Shown in pieces: positions 24,903 to 33,680 of a stretch of DNA of 64,000 nucleotides. Below the pieces are notes generated by a model. It saw nothing but the letters and a program-made list of their open reading frames with translations, was not told the DNA's origin and made no database searches. A program made the position numbers and the translations under genes. Within the stretch, counting starts at the first letter, position 1. Each line of letters opens with the position of its first letter. This DNA comes from Alicyclobacillus fastidiosus. GTDB lineage: Bacteria > Bacillota > Bacilli > Alicyclobacillales > Alicyclobacillaceae. The stretch is taken from the NCBI RefSeq assembly GCF_026651875.1, contig NZ_CP104069.1, positions 1 to 64,000 of the forward strand, read 5' to 3'.

Positions 24903-25109
24903 CTATATCTTCTTATTCATCGTTTTGCGTAGTTCGTATTCAACCGAAAATAATAAAGCAACCACTAACCCAACCCAGATTGCAACTGCGGAGAGAATGT
25001 TGAGATGTGTAAGGTGGAGAATCACGGCAATAACCAGAAACAGCACCACTGTTCCACTCAATCGTGGATCGTCATAAATTAGGCTCCATAACTCTCTCAG
25101 TACCTTCAT
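24903..25109 (-). CDS. Small two-helix membrane protein
   Basis: 68 residues with two hydrophobic stretches (LSGTVVLFLVIAVILHLTHL and ILSAVAIWVGLVVALLFSV). Starts on the ATGA overlap with the upstream permease gene, so it is probably a subunit or partner. Confidence 0.6.
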   Translation of the reverse strand: MKVLRELWSLIYDDPRLSGTVVLFLVIAVILHLTHLNILSAVAIWVGLVVALLFSVEYELRKTMNKKI

Positions 25110-25879
25110 TTCGATCCACTCCCAATACCGCCGGATTGCGGCAGATGCTTTGATTGCACCAGTGCGCGTTTACAGCGTTGAACCAAAATGAAACTGATCA
25201 CAAGCAATGTAACGACCATATAAAGAATGGATAGGTCTTTTTGTGGCCATGCGACACCGAAACTCTCACCCAACCAAAATGCACCGAAACTGGTGAGCAT
25301 CACTCCGACAATAAACTTCAGTGTATTCTCTGGTACTTTAGTCAATGGCGTGCGTAAAGTTACACCGAGAATAACAACGACTATCATGGCTGCAAAAGCA
25401 CCAACGATAGCCGATGACATCGCCTTTGCACTCAGTCCGAAGGTGATGACAATAAAAATAGCCTCTAAACCCTCCAAAAAGGTACCGGTAAATGCCGTGC
25501 CGAATGCGAACCGATCAATGGTGGAATTCGCATCCTTTTGGGTAGCCTGCTGACGTTTGAGCTCTTTCTCATAGCTTTCCGCTTCATTGTGCAACGCTTT
25601 CATGCCAGAGTAACGAAGAATAGCCTTACGTAACCAGCGTATACCAAACAGCAACATAAACAATCCGACAAACAGTTGAACCCAAAACAACTGGATGACA
25701 TGAACTAACGGTGTCCCGATGATGGCAATCAGTGCTCCAAGGATGACTGCGGCGGAAAAAGCGCCCAACAACGAGCTCTTGAACCCACGAATAGCGCCGG
25801 CGGCCAAAATAATGGTCAGTGCCTCAACAAATTCAACGAATGTTCCGATAAAACTAGCTCCAATTGCGTAAATATCCAT
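25106..25879 (-). CDS. COG4280/FTR1-like membrane permease
   Basis: 257 residues, about seven hydrophobic segments. Two repeated motifs, GTFVEFVEALTIILAAG (residues 12-28) and GTFLEGLEAIFIVITFG (131-147), have paired glutamates reminiscent of the REGLE motif of FTR1 iron permeases, indicating an internal duplication. A metal cation is the likely substrate; this is inference. Lies between sites 7 and 8 with the small overlapping membrane gene as a two-gene cassette. Confidence 0.65.
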   Translation of the reverse strand: MDIYAIGASFIGTFVEFVEALTIILAAGAIRGFKSSLLGAFSAAVILGALIAIIGTPLVHVIQLFWVQLFVGLFMLLFGIRWLRKAILRYSGMKALHNEAESYEKELKRQQATQKDANSTIDRFAFGTAFTGTFLEGLEAIFIVITFGLSAKAMSSAIVGAFAAMIVVVILGVTLRTPLTKVPENTLKFIVGVMLTSFGAFWLGESFGVAWPQKDLSILYMVVTLLVISFILVQRCKRALVQSKHLPQSGGIGSGSK

Positions 25880-25976
25880 TTCGACAACACCTCCTTATAG
25901 AATAGATTATAGCTCAATAAGAAATTCCGCATTGCGGCAGTATCGGTTTAGGGGTAACGGATGATTCCTATAAAGG

Positions 25977-26009
25977 CGAAAGAAACACAATAACATTGTG
26001 TTTCTTTCG
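25977..26009. repeat. Dispersed palindrome, site 8
   Basis: Perfect 15-base arms, CGAAAGAAACACAAT and its complement, around AAC. It and site 9 bracket the VapBC pair. Confidence 0.9.
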
Positions 26010-26205
26010 TTTGTGCATAAAGAGGTAAATTACATTTAGCCGCTAAGTATATTACTAACGAAAACTCGTTAACGCCGTACACCACTTCGTTCTGCTTCCC
26101 GTCGCATGACCGTATTACTCGTAGGCAAGAGATGGCCACAACGTAGAAATTACAACAGTAATAAACAACAGCAGAACGAGCAAATGGAGGTGTCTGCGTA
26201 GCACA

Positions 26206-26313
26206 ATGAAGAGATTGAGACGGCTTTTGAGACGATTAAGACGACTACTCAAACGAAGTCCTGCAACTGCTGAGAGAACAACGAGAGCAACAACAGCGAA
26301 GAGGCGTAGATAA
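26206..26313 (+). CDS. Possible 35-residue arginine-rich peptide
   Basis: MKRLRRLLRRLRRLL start, then SPATAERTTRATTAKRRR: 13 or more arginines. GGAGG is present but 15 bases away, too far for comfort. Protamine-like or spore-associated nucleic-acid binding is conceivable. Low confidence as a gene. Confidence 0.3.
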   Translation: MKRLRRLLRRLRRLLKRSPATAERTTRATTAKRRR

Positions 26314-26369
26314 TGGCAACGCTGAATGAGAGCACTTTTAGCTTTCGATTATAGACCTTTGAATCAATT

Positions 26370-26408
26370 CCTCCGTTTGGTATACACTTGATATATACCA
26401 AACGGAGG
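26370..26408. promoter_or_regulatory. Palindromic operator of vapBC covering the RBS
   Basis: CCTCCGTTTGGTATA (26370-26384) and its exact complement (26394-26408) flank 9 bases. The right arm contains the GGAGG ribosome site of vapB, so the palindrome may act on DNA (operator) and on RNA. Confidence 0.65.
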
Positions 26409-26415
26409 TGTTCGA

Positions 26416-26646
26416 ATGGAACGGGCGAAACTTTTTCAATCCGGGCGGAGTCAAGCTGTACGTTTGCCTAAAGAATTTCGATTCAATGGTACGGAAGTGT
26501 ATGTAAAACGTGTCGGGAATGCCGTGGTACTGCTACCCATGGAGGATGCATGGGACTCACTGGCTCAATCTTTGGAACTGTTCTCCGACGATTTCATGAG
26601 TGAGCGTGATCAACTGGCAGAACAACAACGTGAGGAACTGTTTTAA
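26416..26646 (+). CDS. vapB: VapB/VagC-type antitoxin
   Basis: 76 residues. LFQSGRSQAVRLPKEFRFNGTEVYVKRVGNAVVLLP is the AbrB-like N-terminal domain of VagC/VapB; the acidic C-terminus binds the toxin. Its stop overlaps the toxin start (TAATG). GGAGG eight bases before the ATG, inside the operator palindrome. Confidence 0.9.
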   Translation: MERAKLFQSGRSQAVRLPKEFRFNGTEVYVKRVGNAVVLLPMEDAWDSLAQSLELFSDDFMSERDQLAEQQREELF

Positions 26647-27050
26647 TGCTTTACATGCTCGATACGAATATCTGCATTTATTTGATAAAGAAGCGGTCCG
26701 AGTCACTATTGAAGCGGATGCGTGTTTTTCACACTGGTGAGATTGGCGTCTCCGTTATGACAGTTGCGGAGCTGCAATACGGTGTCTCAAAAAGTGTCAA
26801 CCAAGAGCGTAATCAGACCGCGCTAGAGGCGTTTCTGTTGCCACTTGAAATTGCCGAATTCACGACTGAAGCAACTGTTGTATATGGACGTGTGCGTGCG
26901 GAATTAGAACGGCAAGGGCGACCGATTGGGCCGCTTGATACGCTCATTGCGGCACATGCGCTATCACTCGATGTTCCGCTTGTAACTAACAACACGCGGG
27001 AGTTTGAACGAGTCTCAGGATTACGGGTAGAAAACTGGACGGACGAATGA
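26646..27050 (+). CDS. vapC: VapC-type PIN-domain toxin
   Basis: 134 residues. PIN motifs: YMLDTNICIYL (first Asp), VAELQYGV (Glu), GPLDTLIAAHAL (second Asp) and LVTNNTREFERV. VapC toxins are ribonucleases that cut tRNA-fMet or rRNA; an initiator tRNA gene is present in this window at 38 kb, which may be coincidence. Full length. Confidence 0.9.
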   Translation: MLYMLDTNICIYLIKKRSESLLKRMRVFHTGEIGVSVMTVAELQYGVSKSVNQERNQTALEAFLLPLEIAEFTTEATVVYGRVRAELERQGRPIGPLDTLIAAHALSLDVPLVTNNTREFERVSGLRVENWTDE

Positions 27051-27081
27051 AGGCCCGAGGATCATTACTCCTCGGGCCTTC
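27049..27081. terminator. Bidirectional terminator
   Basis: GAAGGCCCGAGGA and TCCTCGGGCCTTC form a 13-base stem directly after vapC. Confidence 0.75.
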
Positions 27082-27100
27082 ACTTTCAATGGACATCTTA

Positions 27101-27131
27101 AGGAAACACAATACACTTGTGTTTCTTTCGG
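27101..27131. repeat. Dispersed palindrome, site 9
   Basis: AGGAAACACAAT, spacer ACA, CTTGTGTTTCTTTCGG; closes the VapBC module. Confidence 0.8.
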
Positions 27132-27291
27132 CTTATTAAACTAACTCCCGTATATGCTTGCTTCGTAAATGGACACCTGTACCTTCCATAGAGTGCTAAC
27201 TCGCATATGGTGGACAGACATGAGATAACACCAGCGTTAATCAGGTCCAAAAAATTGGACAGGTATCCGTGAAAAGAGGTGACTTTACAAC

Positions 27292-27802
27292 GTGAGTGAT
27301 GATAAAGAACGCACTGTACAGTACATAAACAAGGCAATCGAAGCACTAAAGGATGCTCGATACCATATCAAGCAAGACAAATGGGATAAAGCTGACAAGG
27401 ATGCCAGATGCGCTTACCAATACATGAAACAGGTTTTTCCCGATTTAACTCGATGCGAAAGCAACTACCACAATAATTGTGGCTGCTGTCATTGTGATTG
27501 TCACTGCCATCACCCGCACAACCCAGCTCATATTTCTTCTAGTAAATTTTTTGTGAAGGTTTCAAGCGGAATACAGACAGGAAGTACACTCATCATTCCA
27601 GCTTCAAGCTTTGTGGACGATTCATTCGGGAAACCCTGTGAGTTCTTTCCCGTCTACATACGGGTATGCCACACTCTATGTCAACGGAATGATTCAACAA
27701 AATGGCATATTCACTGTGAGTCCATCCGCTATCGTCATCACAGGTGGCGCACAGTTGGATACAAATGACTCGATTACCGTGGAACTTGTCATTCAAATCT
27801 AA
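27292..27802 (+). pseudogene. DUF4183 surface protein with Cys/His-rich middle, frameshifted
   Basis: The first frame (27292-27768, GTG start) has a helical part (INKAIEALKDARYHIKQDKWDKADKDARCAYQYM), a Cys/His cluster (CGCCHCDCHCHH) and the start of DUF4183 (KFFVKVSSGIQTGSTLIIPASSFVDDSFG). The rest of the domain (PVSSFPSTYGYATLYVNGMI...VELVIQI) continues in the next frame to 27802. One extra G in the GGGAAA run near 27628 explains it: a real mutation, slippage or a sequencing error. DUF4183 proteins occur on spore surfaces of Bacilli. Confidence 0.65.
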
Positions 27803-27828
27803 CTACGCTGGAAAGGAGGTGATAAACC

Positions 27829-28122
27829 ATGGCATTAACTCTCGTCCCACCCAATCTTCAGTCCTATAAATACTATGCACCTGCTAGTGCAGGGACTGTA
27901 ACTGGGGCCAACTTAGTGATTGCCGCCACAGCGTTTGTCAACGATAGCGGCGCCGCTGTTACCGCATTCCCTGCGACCTATGCCAACTACACCATGTTTA
28001 TTAACGGCATCCCACAGGAAAACGGGAATGCGACCATTACAACTACAGATCTTACGATTATCGGCGGAGCAACTCTCGATCCAGGCGATCCTATCGTGCT
28101 TAACCTCGTTGTCAATTTCTAA
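27829..28122 (+). CDS. DUF4183 family protein
   Basis: 97 residues, a bare DUF4183 domain: YYAPASAGTVTGANLVIAATAFVNDSGAAVTAFP, then YTMFINGIPQENG and LTIIGGATLDPGDPIVLNLVVNF. Proposed spore-surface or exosporium structural role. Strong AAAGGAGGTGATAAACC ribosome site. Near-identical paralogue at 28539. Confidence 0.8.
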   Translation: MALTLVPPNLQSYKYYAPASAGTVTGANLVIAATAFVNDSGAAVTAFPATYANYTMFINGIPQENGNATITTTDLTIIGGATLDPGDPIVLNLVVNF

Positions 28123-28293
28123 ATAATTTAGAAGGTGGGGCATTTTTATACCCCGCCTTACATATTCCTTTGTGTATTTCTGTGCGGTATGCCATGCATG
28201 GGCTTCAGAGTTTATAAGTCCTTTCGTCAAAAGTCCAGGACGATGTGCAATACCGGAGTACATCTGAGATACCTGCAAATATATCAGTTAAAT

Positions 28294-28393
28294 GGTTCTG
28301 GTGCAAAAATATTTGAATACACCACATGTAGTGTGGAATCAGTTACTACTTACCACTGTATATTGTGGTTTCGGGAATTTTTGCACCAGAACC
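28294..28393. mobile_element. IS6-type MITE, 100 bases
   Basis: Ends GGTTCTGGTGCAAAAA and its complement are those of the IS6-family element at 58120-58943. The interior (CACCACATGTAGTGTGGAATC) is shared with 32023-32118. No gene. Confidence 0.7.
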
Positions 28394-28454
28394 CTATATT
28401 TTTTATTGCTGTGGTCGCCACTGACATCGTCAACCCACACCAACTCACCTGACC

Positions 28455-28522
28455 TGCCAAAAGTTTTTTGCGAAGGTCTCAGGGGGAACACCAGCAGTTA
28501 ATGAACTGATCATTCAAACTTG
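28455..28522 (+). pseudogene. DUF4183 fragment
   Basis: Reads KFFAKVSGGTPAVNELIIQT then stop; matches the beginning of the DUF4183 domain at 27541. A relic left between the MITE and the next intact copy. Confidence 0.5.
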
Positions 28523-28538
28523 AAAGGAGGTGAAAAAC

Positions 28539-28832
28539 ATGGCTTTGTCACTCATTCCACCCAATTTGCAGTCAAATAAATACTATGCACCCGCAAGTGC
28601 AGGTACGGTCAGTGGTACCGATTTAACTATAGCCGCAACTGCTTTTGTTGACGATACCGGTACGGCAGTTACCGCGTTTAACACGAGCTATGCCAACTTT
28701 ACGCTGTTTATTAACGGCATTCCACAAGAAAATGGATCTGCTACTGTCACATCTTCGGACCTAACAATTGTCGGTGGCGCTACGCTTAATCCAGGAGACC
28801 CTGTTATCCTCAATCTGGTCTACAACTTTTAA
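28539..28832 (+). CDS. DUF4183 family protein
   Basis: 97 residues starting MALSLIPPN; AAAGGAGG precedes ATG 28539, better than the in-frame ATG at 28530. Same domain as 27829-28122 and about 80% similar by eye. Followed by a strong terminator. Confidence 0.8.
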   Translation: MALSLIPPNLQSNKYYAPASAGTVSGTDLTIAATAFVDDTGTAVTAFNTSYANFTLFINGIPQENGSATVTSSDLTIVGGATLNPGDPVILNLVYNF

Positions 28833-28835
28833 GTA

Positions 28836-28873
28836 GAAAGAAAAAGGGTGGTTTGCCACTCTTTTTCTTTTTT
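28836..28873 (+). terminator. Intrinsic terminator
   Basis: AGAAAAAGGGTGG pairs with CCACTCTTTTTCT, then a T run. Confidence 0.75.
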
Positions 28874-28906
28874 ATCCCCACTCTATTAAACAGCACAACG
28901 ATAAAA

Positions 28907-28931
28907 GGAACACAAAGATATTGTGTTTCTT
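28907..28931. repeat. Dispersed palindrome, site 10
   Basis: GGAACACAA, spacer AGATA, TTGTGTTTCTT, running directly into the recombinase fragment at 28925-29010. Confidence 0.7.
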
Positions 28932-29010
28932 GTGGAATTTATGGAACCGATTCGAGACAAACGGAAAATTGAGGCCATGAAGTTGGTGCTTCGTGGAAGT
29001 AACATGCGGG
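28925..29010 (+). pseudogene. N-terminal relic of the minimal recombinase fused to site 10
   Basis: After the palindrome arm the DNA follows codons 9-38 of the intact recombinase: (L)-EFMEPIRDKRKIEAMKLVLRGSN-like. The intact gene has GATGTGTTTCTAATGGAG at the equivalent point, so the junction lies in the shared GTGTTTCT. The rest of the gene is missing; the GH25 gene follows. Confidence 0.7.
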
Positions 29011-29012
29011 TA

Positions 29013-29906
29013 TCACATGTAAAAATTCCATAATTTCTCTGCCTTAATACCTGATGCCAAGGAATACCAAGGAAGATATGTGTTTCCCTGATAAACGACC
29101 CCCTGTACGTCCTTGCCGTTGATATTCATCACACCGGTTCCTTTATAAAAGTGAGACGTTCCTAATGTATCAAGTGCCGTCCACAGGACATAAGTCACAT
29201 CTCCAACGGCGATGGCTGAGTACGGGTGATCTAGGACAAAGACATTGAATTGCGTGTAAGCAGTTGGCGCAGGAGAAGATCCATAAGCGTTCTCCAAATC
29301 AGTCAACGTCCCTGAATAAACATCTAAATCCACGTTCCCAGTGACTCCTGGTATTGAACCCGTATCAGAGTACTGCCAAAAAGTCCATGAAGTCCAACCG
29401 GCAGCGTTTGCTGGCTGACTAACATCATAATTAGCGATCCACAAAGGAATACTACTAGCCAATGTTGGTTGCAGATATGGGTCGGCGAAATACGGATAAG
29501 TATAGAGAATTGGTTTCCGCCCAGCCGCACTTTCCACTTGGTTCATCCAGTCCTCAATCCAAGTTGCGAGTGATGCATTGTCCAATCCTCCATTATCCTC
29601 CATATCTAATACCGGGGGCAACTCTCCAAACCCGCCATTAGATTTTACAGCGTTAACGAAGTAGCTGGCTTGAGTAGCTGCAGAACTCTGCCCTGGACGT
29701 GCATAGCAGTATGCTCCGCACAGTAAACCAGCAGATTTTGCAGCCGAGAAATTCTTGGAAAACATGCTGTCGACAATATTTGATCCTTCTGTTGCTTTGA
29801 TAAAAACAAATGAAATATTAGATTGCGCAACTTGCGTCCAATTAATGTTTCCTTGATCTTCTGAAACGTCGATTCCTTGAGCGTCCGTTGGATTTCCGGA
29901 TTGCAT
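29013..29906 (-). CDS. GH25-family lysozyme-like protein
   Basis: 297 residues. QGIDVSEDQGNINWTQV (first catalytic-site Asp), FVFIKATEGSNIVD, LCGAYCYARPG, PPVLDMEDNGG (Asp-x-Glu) and TFWQYSDTGSIPGVTGNVDLDVYSG mark a complete GH25 muramidase domain to about residue 207. The C-terminal 85 residues (YTQFNVFVLDHPYSAIAVGDVTYVLW... VYQGNTYLPWYSLAS) resemble a stalk or copper-amine-oxidase-like domain. No signal peptide, so possibly spore-associated like other mother-cell products. Confidence 0.85.
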   Translation of the reverse strand: MQSGNPTDAQGIDVSEDQGNINWTQVAQSNISFVFIKATEGSNIVDSMFSKNFSAAKSAGLLCGAYCYARPGQSSAATQASYFVNAVKSNGGFGELPPVLDMEDNGGLDNASLATWIEDWMNQVESAAGRKPILYTYPYFADPYLQPTLASSIPLWIANYDVSQPANAAGWTSWTFWQYSDTGSIPGVTGNVDLDVYSGTLTDLENAYGSSPAPTAYTQFNVFVLDHPYSAIAVGDVTYVLWTALDTLGTSHFYKGTGVMNINGKDVQGVVYQGNTYLPWYSLASGIKAEKLWNFYM

Positions 29907-30135
29907 TGTTCACACCACCCATCCCACCAAATTATTTATCGAACAGTCAATCTATATCTGTTTTTTTCAATTCCATCTTAAAATATGTAAGTTACTGAAA
30001 GTTTGTTACATTTTACCTGAAATATTCATAGCGTGATCGTGAAAGGCCCGTAGGAGTAAGCAGAGTCAAGCTTAAGAGGAGATTTGGGGTTTCACTTAAA
30101 AAGTGACGCGAATACATAAGAAATGAGCCCAACCT

Positions 30136-30575
30136 TTGATTGTGTTAAGGTGTCTATACCAAACACGTCGTAGGAGTGCTCTTCTATTGAAAAGCGTACA
30201 AGAGTATGTCATGAACTTTAACTCTCGGATGAAAATGAATTTTCAAGGCGGCGACTTGACGTCGGATGCTGGGCTGCTCCTATATAAAGAATTTGATCAC
30301 AAATTGGGTCTATCCGAATCCGTAGAAGAATTACTCGTGGTTCATGATTCGGCCTTCCATCGGGAGCACCCGAATAGCGACGTGGTTCTTCAGAAAATGT
30401 ATCAGCACATCGCTGGCTACCATACTGACGACCATGCAGATGATCTAGCCGTAGAGCCGTTTCTGACTGCTTTGTTAGGAAAGAACCGCTTAGCCTCACA
30501 ACCTACCGTGTCTCGCTTCAATGAAAAGGCGGATATGGCGACCGCCAAAGATCTCATAAGCAGTATTAATCATTC
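30136..30575 (+). pseudogene. IS1380-family transposase, 5' fragment
   Basis: MNFNSRMKMNFQGGDLTSDAGLLLYKEFDHKLGL and FHREHPNSDVVLQKMYQHIAGYHTDDHADDL are the N-terminus of IS1380 transposases. The frame breaks at about 30575 where a different transposase fragment begins. Confidence 0.7.
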
Positions 30576-30760
30576 GTCGAGCAACAGCTACGTGCGCACT
30601 ACTCGAATGGCTCTCTTCTTTTCGTCGCCAAGGATTGGTCTCTTCTAACGAAGTTCCGGATTACAGCTCTTTCTGGCACATTTGACGCACTCCATGGCAC
30701 TTATTCCTGTCGCGGTCCCGCATCCATCGACCTTGCGAACTTGCTTAGGTCAGTAGCAAT
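30575..30760 (+). pseudogene. Fragment of a DDE transposase related to 9460-10938
   Basis: The DNA resembles codons about 15-75 of the transposase at 9460 (LFVAKDWSLVKKFWIT; SCRGPKSIDPADLLRS) with frameshifts. It has been joined to the IS1380 remnant. Confidence 0.6.
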
Positions 30761-30788
30761 AGTATAGTTAACTACCCAGTTCATCCCG

Positions 30789-31445
30789 TCAAGGACATGT
30801 AACGGTTGTATTTGAACTGGCCAGGCCGGTCCGTCCATTGACTGTTATTGTTGCCATGATGGTTACGGTTGTTTGACTGGTCCCACTCGCCACACTAACT
30901 GTTGTTAAAAAATTACCACTAGGATCTGTAATAGTCGGATTTGGTGAAAAGATTACAGCACTTGAAGAAGTACTCAATGTCACCGATGCCCCCGGGAACG
31001 GTCGTTTATTGCACGTGACTGTACCCGTTAATGTGCCTGAGCAGACTATCCTAGGCGGCACAGTTAGTGTGATGTTCGGTATACAAAAAACGCTGAAATT
31101 AGGACTTTCCGGTACGACAGCATTTGTGATGATTATTGGAGCAGGAGCAGGAGTTGGAGACAATTGCTGGAGTAGTACTAATTCAACAGCAATCGGATCA
31201 GCAGGATCGAGCGTGCTCCCACCAATGATGACGATTTGTGTAGAGGTTAAGGCAGTGACTCCATTCGGTTGCAGCATACCGTTGATAAACAAGTTAAAGT
31301 AAGAGTATGAAGGAAAACTAGTAATGGCGTTACCGTTATCATCAGTGAAACTTCCTGCGGGCAGGTTCAGATTTTCTCCGACCGTAGCCCCAGCGCCAGC
31401 CTTTGAAAAATACTTGTTGGATGTCAAAAGTAGAGACGGTCCCAT
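30789..31445 (-). CDS. DUF4183 protein with C-terminal Ig-like domain
   Basis: 218 residues. Residues 8-91 are DUF4183 (KYFSKAGAGATVGENLNLPAGSFTDDNGNAITSFP...LFINGMLQPNG); a Pro/Ala linker (LSPTPAPAP) leads to a bacterial Ig-like or carboxypeptidase-regulatory-like fold (GTLTGTVTCNKRPFPGASVTLSTSSSA... ITDPSGNFLTTVSV). AAGGAGG precedes the start. Likely a displayed surface protein of the spore. Confidence 0.75.
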   Translation of the reverse strand: MGPSLLLTSNKYFSKAGAGATVGENLNLPAGSFTDDNGNAITSFPSYSYFNLFINGMLQPNGVTALTSTQIVIIGGSTLDPADPIAVELVLLQQLSPTPAPAPIIITNAVVPESPNFSVFCIPNITLTVPPRIVCSGTLTGTVTCNKRPFPGASVTLSTSSSAVIFSPNPTITDPSGNFLTTVSVASGTSQTTVTIMATITVNGRTGLASSNTTVTCP

Positions 31446-32243
31446 CTTTTCTTACCTCCTTGCCTGACCCTTATAGGATACTTTAGGAAATTAAAAACGA
31501 GTGGACACCCGTTTATGGGTTTTGTCCGTTCGTGCCCAATTTTGCCGTATAAATAGGCAACTTGGGATACAGCTGATATACGCTCCAAAATAGGGATTAG
31601 GTGCGATTAAATATCCAGGTACGTGTTCAAGCCCGCACAACTCTCTAACTTAAGTGATCCCCGTTGCATTGGTTAAGTCCCCGATGTACAGACCGATGAC
31701 CAAGATAATGTATATTACCTTGAATGAGCGCTGGGAGCTGTGGCGGGTTTTCGCAGGGTTAAGACTGTCATGTGGCGGGACCCCTATACGATCTCCTCAC
31801 TTGGTTTAGGGAGGCCTTTTGGGATCATCGGGCATCCCCCCAGGGTCATATCAAAACTAAAGCCGCTCTTGTTTGTCCTAAGTTCAGAACTTCTAGTTCC
31901 CACAAGTGTAATTTTTGCTGCCATTTTGAGAACCTCCATGATTTTATTTACTCCACGGCCGCCAACGTTTCTTCTTTTTTTGTTCGTTCAGTGTTGTTGA
32001 TTGCTGCAATAGCTCTTGGATTGGTTCTGGAAAAATATTTAAATGCACCACATGTAGTGTGGAATCAGTTACGATACACCACTGTATATTGGGGTTTCGC
32101 AAATTTTGCACCAGAACCCCATAAAAGGCTTTATCCTATTTTTTGAAAAATTATATCTTAATCCGTACGAAAGTCGTATTCGATTTTTTGTATTCGAGAA
32201 TATTCTGGATAAGTATTTTTTCACGTGTCGAAAACATTAAAAA
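31446..32243. other. Intergenic region with one MITE
   Basis: Contains the IS6-type MITE at 32023-32118. The frames at 31740-32146 are not convincing. A GGGGTCCCGCC-like end near 31780 resembles a Tn3 repeat but cannot be extended. Confidence 0.4.
32023..32118. mobile_element. IS6-type MITE, 96 bases
   Basis: Starts GGTTCTGG and ends GCACCAGAACC; the interior matches the MITE at 28294-28393. Confidence 0.65.
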
Positions 32244-32636
32244 ATGGTGGTGATAAAAATAAAACCCACAGTGAATCAGAAAAAATTACGCCAGTATTTT
32301 AAAGAATTTATTCAGATGATCCGTCAGCACACAAAAGAAACTAAATACGATACTAAGACAGGTGAACAAAAACTAGTTGACTGTATACAGAAAGTGATTC
32401 CGAACGAATTACTTGAAAATGAAAACGAACACCTTCGTTATGGCTTGGAGTTATCTTCATCCTACAGAGAGATGTTTAAAAAATATTTGAATCGATATAT
32501 CGAGATAAGTACTACGGGTGGGGACGTCGAAGGAACAATCTGTGAAGTTGGAGATAATTATTTGGAGATCCAGGAGCCCGGAGGTGCACTTGTATACGTA
32601 TATCTGAAAAATATGATTTATTATCAAGCTCGATAA
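32244..32636 (+). CDS. DUF2642-like spore protein with long N-terminus
   Basis: 130 residues. The last 50 (YIEISTTGGDVEGTICEVGDNYLEIQEPGGALVYVYLKNMIYY) form the small beta barrel typical of DUF2642/YuzF-like spore proteins; the first 80 are charged and helical. Followed 17 bases later by a bare-domain paralogue and then the glycosyltransferase operon. Confidence 0.6.
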   Translation: MVVIKIKPTVNQKKLRQYFKEFIQMIRQHTKETKYDTKTGEQKLVDCIQKVIPNELLENENEHLRYGLELSSSYREMFKKYLNRYIEISTTGGDVEGTICEVGDNYLEIQEPGGALVYVYLKNMIYYQAR

Positions 32637-32653
32637 CATTTGGAGGAATTTTT

Positions 32654-32851
32654 ATGTTATTCCACGAGAACCTTAAACAATTAATAGGAAAAACTACCCA
32701 GGTATCTAGTTTGTTGGAAACGACCATTGGAGTCTTGATTTCTGTTGATCATGAAAAATTAACGGTTTGCACATCAGGAGTTCCTGGATATGAAAACAGC
32801 AGCTATAAAATTTTTCAAATTGAACAAATTTCCTACGTGCGTGTTGTCTAA
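32654..32851 (+). CDS. DUF2642-like small protein
   Basis: 65 residues: LIGKTTQVSSLLETTIGVLISVDHEKLTVCTS then IFQIEQISYVRVV, a DUF2642-like barrel. TGGAGGAA precedes the ATG. Likely co-transcribed with the preceding gene. Confidence 0.65.
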   Translation: MLFHENLKQLIGKTTQVSSLLETTIGVLISVDHEKLTVCTSGVPGYENSSYKIFQIEQISYVRVV

Positions 32852-32951
32852 GACAGTACTTCTATGTTCTCAGTTTCTAGTCCTTTGATGATGATGTGTG
32901 CACTGATAAGAGACGAAAAAGAAAAGAGGAAATCGAGGATGGTGAACCCAG

Positions 32952-33680
32952 TTGCTTTATCAACGTATACCCGGACTTGTTAGTGTCGTCATTACGAATC
33001 ATAATAGGGCGCCATTCCTTGAAGATTGTTTAAACAGTCTCTTAAAGCAGACGTATCAGGAATGGGAAATCATCCTCATCGACGATGCTTCGACGGACGA
33101 TTCAGTCAAATGTATCGAAAATTGGCTTACGGCAAATAGAAAGTTATTCCCTAGGCAGAACACGTTTCTCACTCTACAACTCCCGAGAAATGTCGGCTTC
33201 GCAGGCGCCATGAATGTAGGACTTTTTTTGGCGAAAGGAGAGTTTATCGCGGTCCAAGATTCGGATGACCTCTCTCATCACGAACGATTCGAAAAACAGA
33301 TTGCATATCTAACAAATAATCCGGACACCGATCTAATCGGGACGAATTATGTTGCATTCGAGAACAATCGATTAGATCAGATCATCGGTTCCGGTAAGGG
33401 GTGGATTCGGTACGGTGACAATATTCCAAAGATGTATGCAAAAGGAGGCCATTGCATCTGCCATGGCACCATTTTATTTCGAGGTAGTCTCTTTGATCGT
33501 ATCGGTGGACACACAAGACGTGTAAGTGGAGCTGAAGATTACGAATTCATCGTTAAGTGTATAAATTCAAAGTCTAAGATTGAAAATTTACCGGATCCTC
33601 TTTATTACTACCGCAATCACCCTCAACAGCGATCCCGCCGTTATTTTAGTCTTGAATGGAATGAGGAAAGTGATGAATAG
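32952..33680 (+). CDS. Family 2 glycosyltransferase
   Basis: 242 residues. GLVSVVITNHNRAPFLEDCLNSLLKQTYQEWEIILIDDASTDDS and GEFIAVQDSDDLSHHERFEKQI (DxD-type motif QDSDD) identify a GT-A fold GT2 enzyme. TTG start with weak RBS. Overlaps the next gene by eight bases. First of three glycan-modifying genes, probably making a spore-surface glycan for the adjacent DUF4183 and DUF2642-type proteins. Confidence 0.85.
   Translation: MLYQRIPGLVSVVITNHNRAPFLEDCLNSLLKQTYQEWEIILIDDASTDDSVKCIENWLTANRKLFPRQNTFLTLQLPRNVGFAGAMNVGLFLAKGEFIAVQDSDDLSHHERFEKQIAYLTNNPDTDLIGTNYVAFENNRLDQIIGSGKGWIRYGDNIPKMYAKGGHCICHGTILFRGSLFDRIGGHTRRVSGAEDYEFIVKCINSKSKIENLPDPLYYYRNHPQQRSRRYFSLEWNEESDE

Noticed and set aside
31740..32146. 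Coding frames and a possible Tn3 end near 31780
   Set aside because: Frames overlap a MITE, and only 11 bases of the end can be matched.
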